Below the pieces are notes generated by a model. The model saw only the letters and a list, made by a program, of their open reading frames with translations. It did no database searches and was not told the origin of the DNA. From the NCBI GenBank assembly GCA_001550305.1, contig LRTP01000549.1, positions 1 to 33,935 on the forward strand: a stretch of DNA of 33,935 bases, read 5' to 3'. The number at the start of each line of letters is the position of its first letter. Within the stretch, counting starts at the first letter, position 1. The position numbers and the translations under genes were made by a program. Of the stretch, positions 1 to 8,133 are shown in pieces. This stretch comes from Streptomyces diastatochromogenes (GTDB lineage Bacteria; Actinomycetota; Actinomycetes; Streptomycetales; Streptomycetaceae).

Positions 1-177
1 CGCGGCCGACCCGCCGTAGGCCACCGGCGCGCTCACCCCGAGCAGCCCCGACCGCTTGACCGCCTCGATGCTGCTCGCCGGCACGCCCTCCTGGTCCACG
101 CGTTCCGCCCGTGGGGCCAGTACCTCGGCCGCCAGCCGTCCGGCCGCCGTGACGAGCGGATGCGGTGGGGTGGTCAT
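1..177 (-). CDS. Acyl-CoA dehydrogenase family protein, N-terminal fragment
   Basis: The gene starts with ATG at 177 on the minus strand and runs off the left edge, so only 59 codons are visible. The peptide (MTTPPHPLVTAAGRLAAEVL, then PRAERVDQEGVPASSIEAVK, then GLLGVSAPVAYGG) has the helical N-terminal domain pattern of acyl-CoA dehydrogenases, in which a leader helix is followed by a 'sGLlgvsvPeeyGG' turn. In that family the enzyme uses FAD to oxidise acyl-CoA or related substrates in the cytoplasm; the substrate cannot be judged from this fragment. A GGGAGA ribosome binding site lies upstream of the ATG. The gene is divergent from the YCII/ECF42 pair and shares a 115-bp intergenic region with it. 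The family call is moderately firm; the active-site base and FAD domain are outside the window. Confidence 0.72.
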   Translation of the reverse strand, partial: MTTPPHPLVTAAGRLAAEVLAPRAERVDQEGVPASSIEAVKRSGLLGVSAPVAYGGSAA

Positions 178-208
178 CGAAAAAATCTCCCGCTGTCGTC
201 GTGTCGTG

Positions 209-235
209 TGTCGATCCGGCCGCCTCCGGTTCGTG
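209..235 (+). promoter_or_regulatory. Candidate ECF42-type promoter for the YCII-sigma operon
   Basis: TGTCGA at 209-214 is followed after 17 nt by CGTG at 232-235, about 58 nt before the YCII ATG. From memory, the promoter signature of ECF42 sigma factors in Streptomyces is TGTCGA at -35 and CGA/TC at -10. The -35 is an exact match and the -10 matches 3 of 4. This would be an autoregulatory promoter for the sigma factor encoded downstream. Assignment rests on two short motifs and on the gene context. Confidence 0.45.
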
Positions 236-292
236 TAGTCAGTGAAAGACCACCCGAGAACGAGCCGAGAACGACACGGCCGAGGAGCACAT

Positions 293-649
293 ATGAAGTA
301 CTACCTGCTGAGCGTGATGCAGCCGCCCGGTGAGCCGCCCGCGCCCGAGATCCTGAAAGAGATCATGCACAATCTCGACGTCTTCCACGCGGAGCTGCGC
401 GAGGCCGGTGCGTGGGTGTTCGCCGGGGGACTGCACGGACCGGAGACGGCCACCGTGGTGCGCGCCAAGGACGGCGACGTGCTCGTCACCGACGGCCCGT
501 ACACCGAGAGCAAGGAGTACCTGGGCGGGATCTGCCTGATCAAGGCACCCGACCTCGACGCGGCGCTGGAATGGGGCCGCAAGGCGACGCTGGCGACCAC
601 CCTCCCGATCGAGGTGCGGCCCTTCATGGGCGAAGCCGAGGACGGATGA
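293..649 (+). CDS. YCII/DGPF-domain protein, partner of ECF42 sigma factor
   Basis: A 118-aa YCII-related protein (ferredoxin-like fold) with the DGPF-type signature: '[19 protein letters not shown]' near residues 63-81, followed by 'AALEWGRK'. The start is ATG at 293 rather than an in-frame codon at 242, because GAGGAG at 282-287 sits 5 nt upstream and the extra N-terminus has no family counterpart. The stop overlaps the sigma-factor start in an ATGA arrangement, implying translational coupling. Proteins of this family are habitually encoded next to ECF42 sigma factors and are regarded as their likely targets or partners. The biochemical activity is not established; YCII relatives have been linked to small-molecule chemistry, but no substrate can be inferred here. 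Confidence 0.9.
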   Translation: MKYYLLSVMQPPGEPPAPEILKEIMHNLDVFHAELREAGAWVFAGGLHGPETATVVRAKDGDVLVTDGPYTESKEYLGGICLIKAPDLDAALEWGRKATLATTLPIEVRPFMGEAEDG

Positions 650-1863
650 CCCCGAACGCCGACATCGAGGCCGTGTTCCGCGCCGAATACGGCCGCGCGG
701 TCGCCGTCCTCGTCCGCTTCCTCGGTGACATCGACCTCGCCGAGGAAGCGGTCCAGGACGCCTTCACCACCGCCCTGGCGAAGTGGCCGGAGTCGGGCAT
801 ACCGCCCAGCCCGGCCGGATGGATCATCACCACCGCGCGCAACCGCGCCGTCGACCGGCTGCGCCGCGAGTCCACGCGCGAGGCCCGGCACGCCGAGGCC
901 GAGCGGCTGTACGCCCGGGACGAACCGGCCGAGGAGGGTCCCGTGCGCGACGACCGGCTCCGCCTGATCTTCACCTGCTGCCATCCCGCGCTCGCCACCC
1001 AGGCCCAGGTGGCCCTCACCCTGCGCCTTCTCGGCGGTCTGACCACGCCGCAGATCGCCCGCGCCTTCCTCGTGCCCGAACCCACCATGGCCCAGCGCCT
1101 GGTCAGGGCCAAGGCCAAGATCCGCGACGCCCGCATCCCGTACCGCATCCCGCGCGACGCGGACCTCCCGGACCGCGTCAGGGGGGTGCTCGCGGTCGTC
1201 TACCTCATCTTCAACGAGGGCTACGGCGGCCGGGAGGACCTCTGCGCCGAAGCCGTCCGGCTCGGCCGACTCCTCGTCGAGCTGATGCCGGACGAGCCCG
1301 AGGCGCTCGGCCTGCTCGCGCTGATGCTCCTCATCGAGTCGCGCCGGCCCGCCCGCGCCACACCGGACGGCGACCTGATCCTCCTCTCCGACCAGGACCG
1401 CTCGCGGTGGGACCGCGATCTCATCGCCGAGGGGCAGACCCTCGTACGCCGCTGTCTGCGCCGCGACCGGCCGGGCCCGTACCAGATCCAGGCCGCGATC
1501 AACGCCGTACACAGCGACGCCCCGACCGCGGCCGCCACGGACTGGGGCCAGATCCTCCAGCTCTACGACCAGCTGGCCGCGCTCGCCCCGAGCCCGGTGG
1601 TCGCCCTCAACCGGGCCGTCGCCGTCGCCGAGGTCGAGGGCCCGGAGCAGGCGCTCGCCCTCGTGGACGCGCTCGACCTGGACGGCTACCACGCCTTCCA
1701 CGCCGTACGGGCGGACCTGCTGCGCCGCCTCGGGCGGCACACCGAGGCCGTACGGGCGTACGAGGCGGCCATCGCGCTGACCGGCAGCGCACCGGAGCGC
1801 GCCTACCTCGAACGGGCCCGCGCGGCACTCCCGCCGAGCCCGCACCGCGACCTCCGTCCGTGA
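646..1863 (+). CDS. ECF42-group RNA polymerase sigma factor with C-terminal TPR-like domain
   Basis: This is a 405-aa sigma-70 family protein, about twice the length of a plain ECF sigma. Residues about 8-75 form sigma region 2 ('[20 protein letters not shown]', '[17 protein letters not shown]', '[19 protein letters not shown]'). Residues about 105-165 form region 4 ('[20 protein letters not shown]', '[16 protein letters not shown]'). The remaining ~230 residues are helical with TPR-like pairs ('[20 protein letters not shown]', '[20 protein letters not shown]'), the hallmark of ECF42. The group has no classical anti-sigma partner; the C-terminal extension is thought to control activity. ATG at 646 overlaps the upstream stop, so both genes probably share the promoter near 209. 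No anti-sigma gene is visible. The 120-135 nt downstream hold no clear gene or terminator. Confidence 0.9.
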   Translation: MTPNADIEAVFRAEYGRAVAVLVRFLGDIDLAEEAVQDAFTTALAKWPESGIPPSPAGWIITTARNRAVDRLRRESTREARHAEAERLYARDEPAEEGPVRDDRLRLIFTCCHPALATQAQVALTLRLLGGLTTPQIARAFLVPEPTMAQRLVRAKAKIRDARIPYRIPRDADLPDRVRGVLAVVYLIFNEGYGGREDLCAEAVRLGRLLVELMPDEPEALGLLALMLLIESRRPARATPDGDLILLSDQDRSRWDRDLIAEGQTLVRRCLRRDRPGPYQIQAAINAVHSDAPTAAATDWGQILQLYDQLAALAPSPVVALNRAVAVAEVEGPEQALALVDALDLDGYHAFHAVRADLLRRLGRHTEAVRAYEAAIALTGSAPERAYLERARAALPPSPHRDLRP

Positions 1864-1999
1864 CGGCGTGATCGCGGAACGTATTCTCGGTGCACTCGGA
1901 ATTTATTTGGGCACATGAAAGGTTGGCGTTTACACCGAGCCCTACGGCTCACGACGACCGCCCGTGGGCCGCCAGGTCCGCACCGATCAGCGAGGCACC

Positions 2000-3322
2000 G
2001 TGAACGACCGCACCCCCGAGCAGCCCGCCGACATCGTGGCCCGGCTGCGCGCCACCTTCCGCTCCGGCCGCACCAAGCCCCTCGCGTGGCGCACCACCCA
2101 GCTGCGCCGCCTGCGCGAACTGCTCACCACGCACGGCGCCGAGCTCGCGGAGGCCCTCCACGCGGACCTCGGCAAGAGCTCCACCGAGGCCTTCCGCACC
2201 GAGATCGACTTCACCGTGCGCGAGATCGACCACACCCTCGACCACCTCGACGAGTGGCTGCGCCCCGAGTCCGCCCCGGTCCCCGCCCACCTCGGCGCCG
2301 ACGCGACGGCCTGGACGCGGTACGACCCGCTGGGTGTCGTGCTGGTCATCGCCCCCTGGAACTATCCGGTGCAGCTCCTGCTGACGCCGATGCTCGGCGC
2401 GCTGGCCGCGGGTAACGCGGTCGTCGTCAAGCCCAGCGAGCTCGCCCCCGCCACCTCCGCCGCCCTCGCCCGCCTGCTGCCGCGCTACCTCGACACCGAC
2501 GCGGTCGCCGTCGTCGAGGGCGCCGTCCCGGAGACCACCGCGCTGCTGGCGGAGCGCTTCGACCACATCTTCTACACCGGCAACGGCGCGGTCGGCCGGA
2601 TCGTGATGCGGGCCGCCGCCGAGCACCTCACCCCCGTCGCCCTCGAACTGGGCGGCAAGTCCCCGGCGTTCGTCGACCGTGACGCCGACCTGTCCGTCGT
2701 CGCCGACCGGCTCGCCCGCGGCAAGTTCCTCAACGCCGGTCAGACCTGCGTCGCGCCGGACTACGTCCTCACCGACCCGGAGACCGCCCGCGCGCTGGAG
2801 CCCGAGCTTGCCCGCGCCGTCGAGGCCCTGTTCGGTGCCGATCCGCAGCGGTCGGGCGAGTACGGACGGATCGTCAACGAGCGGCACTTCGACCGGCTCG
2901 GCTCGCTGCTCGACTCCGGGCGCACCGTCATCGGCGGCACCGGAGACCGGGCCACCAAGTACCTCGCGCCCACCGTCCTCGCCGACGTCGACCCCAAGGC
3001 CCCCGTGATGCAGGAGGAGATCTTCGGACCGATCCTGCCGATCGTCACGGTGACGGGGCTGGACGAGGCCATCGACTTCATCAACGACCGCGACAAGCCC
3101 CTGGCGCTCTACGTCTTCACCGAGTCGGACACCACCCGGGAGCGGATCGCCGAGGAGACGTCCTCCGGAGGCCTCGGCCTCGGTCTGCCGCTCGCCCATC
3201 TGACCGTCTCCGACCTGCCGTTCGGCGGGGTCGGCGAGAGCGGCATGGGCCGCTACCACGGCCGCTACTCCATCGAGACGTTCAGCCACCGCAAGGCGGT
3301 GCTGGAGAAGCCGCTGGTTTGA
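2000..3322 (+). CDS. NAD(P)-dependent aldehyde dehydrogenase, class 3-like
   Basis: A cytosolic aldehyde dehydrogenase of 440 aa, which oxidises aldehydes to acids with NAD(P)+. The short length and order of motifs match the class 3 group rather than the ~490-aa class 1/2 group. The dinucleotide-binding stretch '[20 protein letters not shown]', the 'ALELGGKSP' glutamate motif and the '[11 protein letters not shown]' catalytic cysteine motif are all intact, as is the C-terminal '[16 protein letters not shown]'. I chose GTG at 2000 because GAGG at 1992-1995 precedes it and the protein then begins like family members; an in-frame GTG at 1964 would add 12 residues without a clear ribosome site. 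The gene stands alone between the sigma factor and the chitinase. The substrate is not identifiable from sequence. Confidence 0.93.
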   Translation: MNDRTPEQPADIVARLRATFRSGRTKPLAWRTTQLRRLRELLTTHGAELAEALHADLGKSSTEAFRTEIDFTVREIDHTLDHLDEWLRPESAPVPAHLGADATAWTRYDPLGVVLVIAPWNYPVQLLLTPMLGALAAGNAVVVKPSELAPATSAALARLLPRYLDTDAVAVVEGAVPETTALLAERFDHIFYTGNGAVGRIVMRAAAEHLTPVALELGGKSPAFVDRDADLSVVADRLARGKFLNAGQTCVAPDYVLTDPETARALEPELARAVEALFGADPQRSGEYGRIVNERHFDRLGSLLDSGRTVIGGTGDRATKYLAPTVLADVDPKAPVMQEEIFGPILPIVTVTGLDEAIDFINDRDKPLALYVFTESDTTRERIAEETSSGGLGLGLPLAHLTVSDLPFGGVGESGMGRYHGRYSIETFSHRKAVLEKPLV

Positions 3323-3406
3323 GTCGGCCCCGATGGCGCCCCGGTGGATCGTCGAGGATCTGCCGGGGCACCGTTGTGCAGCGCTCTCTGCCAACGTTGT
3401 CAGATC

Positions 3407-3451
3407 TGACTGGTCTACACCCTTGACTGGTACATACCAAAGCGGTTGAGT
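3407..3451 (+). promoter_or_regulatory. Tandem DasR-like (dre) operators over the chitinase promoter
   Basis: Two copies of TGACTGGTNNANACC occur 17 bp apart (3407-3421 and 3424-3438). Each resembles the DasR responsive element ACTGGTCTAGACCA, the first matching 12 of 14 positions. The second copy overlaps a possible -35 TTGACT (3423-3428) with a weak -10 TTGAGT 17 nt later. DasR is the GntR-family repressor that responds to glucosamine-phosphates and controls chitin use in Streptomyces, and direct repeats of this kind are known upstream of Streptomyces chitinase genes. Position about 140-170 nt before the chitinase start fits this. No dasR gene is in the window. Confidence 0.7.
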
Positions 3452-3578
3452 GTGGCTCCACACCCCCCACCACGGCCGCCCCCGACGCCGTGGCCGGCCC
3501 CGCCGGCACGTGCGCACAAGGCTCCGCTCCGCGCTGCCCTTGTCCGGGAGCGGCCGTGTCCCGCAAAGGAGTTGACCT

Positions 3579-4469
3579 GTGTCGAGGCGCCGCATCTCCG
3601 CAGTCCTGATCGCCCTCGCCCTCGCGTCCGCCACCCCGGTGCTGCTACCGGCCGCCGGTGCCTCCGCCGCCGCCTGTTCGAGCTACCCGAGCTGGGTGGC
3701 CGGGAGGTCGTACGTCACCGGTGACGTCGTCCGCTACACCGACGGGAAGACCTACATCGCCGAGCACGACAACCCGGGCTACGACCCCACCATCAGCACC
3801 TGGTACTGGGACCCCTACGCCTGCGACGGAGGTTCCACGCCTCCCTCCGACGGCTTCGTGGTGAGCGAGGCGCAGTTCAACCAGATGTTCCCGAACCGGA
3901 GTTCCTTCTACACCTACAGCGGACTGCGGGCGGCGATGAGCGCCTATCCGGCGTTCGCCAACACCGGCAGCGACACCGTGAAGAAGCAGGAGGCCGCGGC
4001 CTTCCTCGCCAACGTCAGCCACGAGACCGGCGGCCTGGTCTACGTGGTGGAGCAGAACACCGCCAACTACCCGCACTACTGCGACTGGAGCCAGCCCTAC
4101 GGCTGCCCGGCCGGACAGTCGGCCTACTACGGCCGCGGCCCGATCCAGCTCAGCTGGAACTTCAACTACAAGGCCGCGGGCGACGCGCTCGGCATCGACC
4201 TCCTCAACAACCCCTACCTGGTGCAGAACGACGCCGCCGTGGCCTGGAAGACCGGCCTCTGGTACTGGAACACGCAGACGGGCCCCGGCAGCATGACGGG
4301 CCACAACGCCATGGTCAACGGCGCGGGATTCGGCCAGACCATCCGCAGCATCAACGGCTCCCTGGAGTGCGACGGCAAGAACCCGGCACAGGTGCAGAGC
4401 AGGGTGGACGCCTATCAGCGCTTCGTGCAGATCCTCGGGACCTCGGCCGGCGGCAACCTCTACTGCTGA
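3579..4469 (+). CDS. Secreted GH19 chitinase with N-terminal CBM5/12 chitin-binding domain
   Basis: This 296-aa secreted endochitinase would hydrolyse chitin outside the cell. Residues 1-31 are a Sec signal peptide (SRRR charged start, hydrophobic core, A-S-A-A cleavage region). Residues 33-82 form a CBM5/12 domain (C-S-S-Y-P-x-W, 'YVTGDVVRYTDGKTYIA', 'STWYWDPYAC'). A short linker leads to the GH19 catalytic domain at about 92-296. The two catalytic glutamates are E149 (SHETGG) and E158 (VVEQN), nine residues apart as in Streptomyces ChiC/ChiG. 'YYGRGPIQLSWNFNY' is also conserved. The GTG start at 3579 follows AAAGGAG at 3565-3571. The bacterial GH19 layout and length are typical of Streptomyces. 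Expression is probably under DasR through the tandem sites upstream. Confidence 0.96.
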   Translation: MSRRRISAVLIALALASATPVLLPAAGASAAACSSYPSWVAGRSYVTGDVVRYTDGKTYIAEHDNPGYDPTISTWYWDPYACDGGSTPPSDGFVVSEAQFNQMFPNRSSFYTYSGLRAAMSAYPAFANTGSDTVKKQEAAAFLANVSHETGGLVYVVEQNTANYPHYCDWSQPYGCPAGQSAYYGRGPIQLSWNFNYKAAGDALGIDLLNNPYLVQNDAAVAWKTGLWYWNTQTGPGSMTGHNAMVNGAGFGQTIRSINGSLECDGKNPAQVQSRVDAYQRFVQILGTSAGGNLYC

Positions 4470-4523
4470 GCGGCCGTCGACGGCAGCCGCCCGGGCCCGG
4501 AAAGGGTGTGCGAAACTGCCGCG

Positions 4524-5429
4524 ATGACCTCGGAAACGATCACTGCGGCAGCTTCGGGCGGCTGGACGCTCGGAGATCTCCCCGTCCGCCGCATCGGCTT
4601 CGGCGCGATGCGGCTGACGGGCAGCGCGGCCTTCCACCTCGGCACGCCCAGCGACCGCGACCGGTCGATCGCCGTGCTGCGCCGCGCGATCGAGCTGGGT
4701 GTCGACCACATCGACACCGCCGCGTTCTACTTCTCGTCGCTGCGCTCCGCGAACGAGCTGATCAACAGCGCGCTGGCCCCGTACGCCGACGACCTGGTCA
4801 TCGCCACCAAGGTCGGGCCGTTCCGCGACTACTCGGGGGAGTGGGGCACCCCGGCCCGGCCGGACCAGCTCCGTGCCCATGTCGAGGAGAACCTGCGGCA
4901 GTTGGGCCGCGACCACCTCGACCTCGTGTATCTGCGCAGGACGGGGCAGGACTCGATCGCCGAGCACTTCGGCGCGCTGGCCGAGCTGCGCGAGGCGGGG
5001 CTGATCCGGCACCTCGGCCTGTCGAGCATCGGACTCCGGCACCTCCAGGAGGCGCAGGCCATCGCGCCGGTGGTGAGCGTGCAGAACCAGTACGGGCTCG
5101 ACTCCCCGAACGCCGAGACCGACGAACTCCTGCGCACGTGCGGGGAACAGGGCGTCGCGTTCGTGCCGTTCTTCGCGATCGCGGGCAAGGGCGGCGCGCA
5201 GGGCCCGAGCGGCAGCGACGGTGACGAGGTGCTCGCCGTCGCGCGTGCGCACGGCGCGACGCCCGCGCAGGTACGCCTAGCGTGGACCCTGCGGCAGGGC
5301 CCGCACGTGCTCGCCATCCCCGGCACGGGCAGCCCGGACCATCTCGTCGAGAACGTCGCCGCCGGCGCGCTCGGGCTCACCGACGACGAGATGGCCCGCC
5401 TCGACGCACTCCATCGGCCGGGCGAGTGA
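4524..5429 (+). CDS. Aldo/keto reductase, pyridoxine 4-dehydrogenase (PdxI/YdbC)-like
   Basis: A 301-aa NADPH-dependent aldo/keto reductase with a TIM-barrel fold. Of the catalytic tetrad, D64 and Y69 ('DHIDTAAFYF') and K96 ('VIATKVG') are present. The usual histidine position reads 'DLVYLRRTG', that is arginine (R138) instead of histidine. This replacement is also found in the E. coli YdbC/PdxI group, whose motif is 'VVNLR', so the protein may reduce pyridoxal rather than generic aldehydes. ATG at 4524 is chosen; an in-frame GTG at 4506 directly abuts a GGAAAGG and would add six residues, and neither start has a well-spaced ribosome site. It is a single gene, convergent with the dienelactone hydrolase. 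The family is certain; the substrate is inferred. Confidence 0.85.
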   Translation: MTSETITAAASGGWTLGDLPVRRIGFGAMRLTGSAAFHLGTPSDRDRSIAVLRRAIELGVDHIDTAAFYFSSLRSANELINSALAPYADDLVIATKVGPFRDYSGEWGTPARPDQLRAHVEENLRQLGRDHLDLVYLRRTGQDSIAEHFGALAELREAGLIRHLGLSSIGLRHLQEAQAIAPVVSVQNQYGLDSPNAETDELLRTCGEQGVAFVPFFAIAGKGGAQGPSGSDGDEVLAVARAHGATPAQVRLAWTLRQGPHVLAIPGTGSPDHLVENVAAGALGLTDDEMARLDALHRPGE

Positions 5430-5466
5430 CCGACGGGCCCCGCCACCGGGGGCGGTCCTCGTCGGG
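5430..5466. terminator. Bidirectional stem-loop between convergent genes
   Basis: CCGACGG (5430-5436) can pair with CGTCGG (5460-5465), enclosing GCCCC/GGGGC arms, in the 55-nt gap between the aldo/keto reductase stop and the dienelactone hydrolase stop. There is no strong T tract, which is usual in Streptomyces terminators. It could serve either strand. Confidence 0.45.
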
Positions 5467-5484
5467 CCACCCCGGGTGACCTCC

Positions 5485-6195
5485 TCAGCCCAGTTGCTCG
5501 TGCAGGAAGGGCACCGTGCTCTCCCAGGCCCGCGCGGCCGACTCGCGGTCGTACGTCTCCGGTCGGCCGTCGTTGAAGAAGGCGTGGTTGGCCGGGTAGA
5601 GACGGAAGTCCGCGGCGATGCCGGCCTGCTGCTGGACCGCCTCCCTCAGCTGCTCCAGGTTCTCCTTCGGGATGCTCGTGTCGAGTTCGCCGTAGTGACC
5701 CAGGATCTGCGCCTTCAGGCGGGAGAAGTCGGGCAGTTCACCCTGGATCACGCCGTAGAACGGCACCGCCGCGCTGACCCGGGGGTCCGCCGCGGCCAGG
5801 TAGACGACGAAGCCGCCGCCCATGCAGAAGCCGACCGCGCCCACCGTGTCCGAGGTGACCTCGGGCAGCCCGAGCAGGTGATCGACCGCACCGGAGAGCA
5901 GCTCGACGCCGCGCGACACCGGCAGCTCCTTCATCATCCGGAAGGCCTCGCCGCTGTCATGGGCGACATTGCCGCCGTACAGGTCGGGCGCGAGGGCCAC
6001 GAAGCCCTCCGCGGCCAGCCGGTCCGCCACCTGCGCGATGTGGTCGGTCAGACCCCACCACTCCTGGATGACGATCACCCCGGGTCCCTGCCCGGACGGC
6101 GGCAACGCCAGATAGCCGTGGGCCGTGGTCCCGGCGCTGGGGAAGGTCACGTTCTGATGGGCGGGGGCTCCGGTCGGCTTCGGCAGCTCGGACAT
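5485..6195 (-). CDS. Dienelactone hydrolase family protein
   Basis: A 236-aa alpha/beta hydrolase of the dienelactone hydrolase family (cytosolic; opens lactones such as dienelactone in aromatic catabolism, though many homologues are of unknown substrate). The triad is visible: nucleophile C124 in 'GFCMGGG', D172 in 'GELDTS' and H204 in 'ANHAFFND', with the supporting glutamate E45 in 'IQEWWG'. Use of cysteine as nucleophile separates it from serine esterases. ATG at 6195 is preceded by AGGAG on the minus strand. An open frame extends far upstream of it but without family similarity. The gene sits downstream of the transporter gene in the same direction, with a 71-nt gap; no aromatic-catabolism genes are nearby. 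Confidence 0.92.
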   Translation of the reverse strand: MSELPKPTGAPAHQNVTFPSAGTTAHGYLALPPSGQGPGVIVIQEWWGLTDHIAQVADRLAAEGFVALAPDLYGGNVAHDSGEAFRMMKELPVSRGVELLSGAVDHLLGLPEVTSDTVGAVGFCMGGGFVVYLAAADPRVSAAVPFYGVIQGELPDFSRLKAQILGHYGELDTSIPKENLEQLREAVQQQAGIAADFRLYPANHAFFNDGRPETYDRESAARAWESTVPFLHEQLG

Positions 6196-6266
6196 CGCAC
6201 TCAACTCCTGTGGGGCAGCGCTGGGCAGGAGCCGGTGGGGCCGGCCCCGAGTTGATCTCCACGATG

Positions 6267-7319
6267 TCATGCGCGGACGCCCGGTCTGCCCCCGGCCCGC
6301 ACGACGCGCCCCGCGGCCACCTTCTGCAGCAGGCTGTACGCCAGCACCGGCAGCAGCACGTGCGGCCGGTCGGGCAGGGTCGTCGTGATGAGGACCGCGC
6401 TCGCGCTGCTGTTGTTCATCCCGCAGGCCAGCGTCACGGAGGCGCCCTCCGGAGCGTCCAGGCGCAGTGCGCGGGCCGTGATCCCGCCCAGGGCGAACGA
6501 CAGTCCGCAGACGGTGGCGGCGACGACCAGCGCCGCCACCAGCAGCACCGGCTCGGGATGGGTGAGGAAGGGGCCGAGGACACCACTGGCGTTGACGTAC
6601 GTCAGGAGCAGTGAGCCGATCATCGCCGTGGGGACCGCGGCGGCGAGGAGGCGGGTCAGCGCACGGTCCGGCAGGGCGAGCCGGCACAGGATTCCGGCGC
6701 CGCAGGGGAGCAGGACGCCCGTGAGCGCGAAGGCGTGTCCGGTGGTCAGGGCGGCCCCCGCCAGCGTGTTCGCGTAGTCGCCACTCAGCAGGGGGCACAG
6801 GGCCGTCATGGTGACCGGGATCGTGAGCGGGCTGACGATCGTGGACGCCAGCACCAGGCCCACGGTCGTCGACTGATCGCCGTCCCCCTTGCTCGTCCAC
6901 ACGGTGGCCCCGGCCGCCACCGGCATCGCGACGATCAGGATCATCGCCGCGATCATTCCGCTGCCCCCGTCGCTGTCGGGCGACCGGCTCAGGGCGAAGG
7001 CGACGCCCGGAATGATCAGCAGGGGTGCGACCAGATGGAGGACGAGCCCGGTCAGCAGTGCGGTGGGGCGCCTGGCCAGCGCCCGCAGTGCGTGGACCGG
7101 CACCTGCAGGCCGGCGGTGAACAGGAGCAGGGACAGCAGGAAACGCGGGGTCTCGAAGGCGAGGTGCGGTAACCCGGCCACCCCGATCAGGTGCGGATGA
7201 CGCAACCATCGCCCCGGCGCCGGCAGGGCCGCGGCGGCGAGGTACGACGCGCCGACGGCCCAGCCGAGGTGGTCACGGAGCCGAGTGAGGGGGGACTTCG
7301 CGGTGCGGGTGGGAGTCAT
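6267..7319 (-). CDS. BASS-family (bile acid:sodium symporter-like) membrane transporter
   Basis: A 350-aa polytopic inner-membrane protein with about nine to ten hydrophobic segments, e.g. 'FLLSLLLFTAGLQVPVHALR', 'MIAAMILIVAMPVAAGATVW', 'VLLVAALVVAATVCGLSFAL'. A polar, unwound-helix motif near the C-terminus, 'GMNNSSASAVLITTTL', corresponds to the 'G.qN...a' core motif of the bile acid:sodium symporter/arsenite permease fold. The transported substrate is unknown; arsenite exporters of this fold carry additional conserved cysteine motifs that I do not see. Its start (ATG 7319) lies 47 nt inside the end of the upstream PAP2 gene, so the two are probably co-transcribed and translationally coupled. 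The family assignment is fairly good, the function open. Confidence 0.75.
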   Translation of the reverse strand: MTPTRTAKSPLTRLRDHLGWAVGASYLAAAALPAPGRWLRHPHLIGVAGLPHLAFETPRFLLSLLLFTAGLQVPVHALRALARRPTALLTGLVLHLVAPLLIIPGVAFALSRSPDSDGGSGMIAAMILIVAMPVAAGATVWTSKGDGDQSTTVGLVLASTIVSPLTIPVTMTALCPLLSGDYANTLAGAALTTGHAFALTGVLLPCGAGILCRLALPDRALTRLLAAAVPTAMIGSLLLTYVNASGVLGPFLTHPEPVLLVAALVVAATVCGLSFALGGITARALRLDAPEGASVTLACGMNNSSASAVLITTTLPDRPHVLLPVLAYSLLQKVAAGRVVRAGGRPGVRA

Positions 7320-8019
7320 CGGGGCGCTCTTCCGTCGTCGTGGGACCGGGGCGGAGACGGAGCGCCGATATGGCGGAGAACGTGTGCGGGGCGACGCGGG
7401 CGAGGGTGTAGACGCTGAGGCTCAGCCAGCACAGGGCGAACAGCCAGCCGCCGAGCACGTCGGAGAACCAGTGGACGCCCAGGTAGACCCTGGTGAGTCC
7501 GACCAGGACGGCCCAGCATGCGAGGAGCGCCGCGAGGGTGCGCCCGCCGCGGGGCGCCCGCGCGAGCACCGCGAGGACGAGCAGGCCGCCGGTGATGGCG
7601 GACGTGGTGGTGTGGCCCGAGGGGAAGGACCAGCCGGAGGCGTGCGTGGCCCACTCCACCGTCGCGGGCCGGGGGCGGGCGACCAGGGACATCACGCCGT
7701 ACCGAACGGCCTGGGCGGCGGCGAGACAGCCGACGCAGCCGAGGGCGAAGAGGATTCGCTGCCGTGCGGTGCGACCGAGGACGACACCTGCCAGCGCGAC
7801 CAGCAGGTACGGCAGGACGCCCGTGCCCGTGTAGGTCAGCCCGCGGGCCACGGCCAGGGCCACGGGCGGGCGGTGGCCCGCGGACCAGGAGTTGAGGTCC
7901 TGGTCGCCGAAGAGCGGGGCACCGTCCTGGCCGGTCACGACCAGCGTCAGCAGCACGAAGGCGACCAGGCTGCCGACCGCGATCGAGCCCGCGAGGTCGG
8001 ATGCGTCCGCACGCCTCAT
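7273..8019 (-). CDS. PAP2 (type 2 phosphatidic acid phosphatase) membrane protein
   Basis: A 248-aa integral-membrane phosphatase of the PAP2 superfamily, which removes phosphate from lipid phosphates or diphosphates (undecaprenyl-PP, phosphatidic acid) at the outer face of the membrane. All three motifs are present: 'SLVARPRPA' (motif 1, with the usual KxxxxxxRP partly altered), 'PSGHTTTS' (motif 2), and 'RVYLGVHWFSDVLGG' (motif 3, catalytic histidine and aspartate). Five or six membrane segments surround them. The start is uncertain: ATG at 8019 gives a normal N-terminus, while an in-frame ATG at 8097 would add 26 residues; neither has a good ribosome site. It overlaps the BASS transporter gene by 47 nt. 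Confidence 0.85.
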   Translation of the reverse strand: MRRADASDLAGSIAVGSLVAFVLLTLVVTGQDGAPLFGDQDLNSWSAGHRPPVALAVARGLTYTGTGVLPYLLVALAGVVLGRTARQRILFALGCVGCLAAAQAVRYGVMSLVARPRPATVEWATHASGWSFPSGHTTTSAITGGLLVLAVLARAPRGGRTLAALLACWAVLVGLTRVYLGVHWFSDVLGGWLFALCWLSLSVYTLARVAPHTFSAISALRLRPGPTTTEERPDDSHPHREVPPHSAP

Positions 8020-8133
8020 GACAGGGCCCGGGGAACATCGACCGCGTACGGCGGCGCGGTGTGCAGGGCTGCGGACATCGACGGAGGCCCCTTCCATGAA
8101 GGCGTGCGGGCGCGTCGGAAGACCGCGTCCGCG

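Noticed and set aside
301..1845. Long minus-strand frame opposite the YCII and sigma genes
   Set aside because: It is an antisense shadow typical of high-GC DNA; the peptide is Arg/Gly/Val-rich with no domain, whereas the plus strand encodes clear families.
1949..3634. 561-codon minus-strand frame opposite the aldehyde dehydrogenase
   Set aside because: Shadow of a confidently identified dehydrogenase; no ribosome site or domain.
4473..4484. GCCGTCGACGGC palindrome after the chitinase gene as a terminator
   Set aside because: There is no loop and no T tract, and the 12-bp palindrome is not striking at this GC content.
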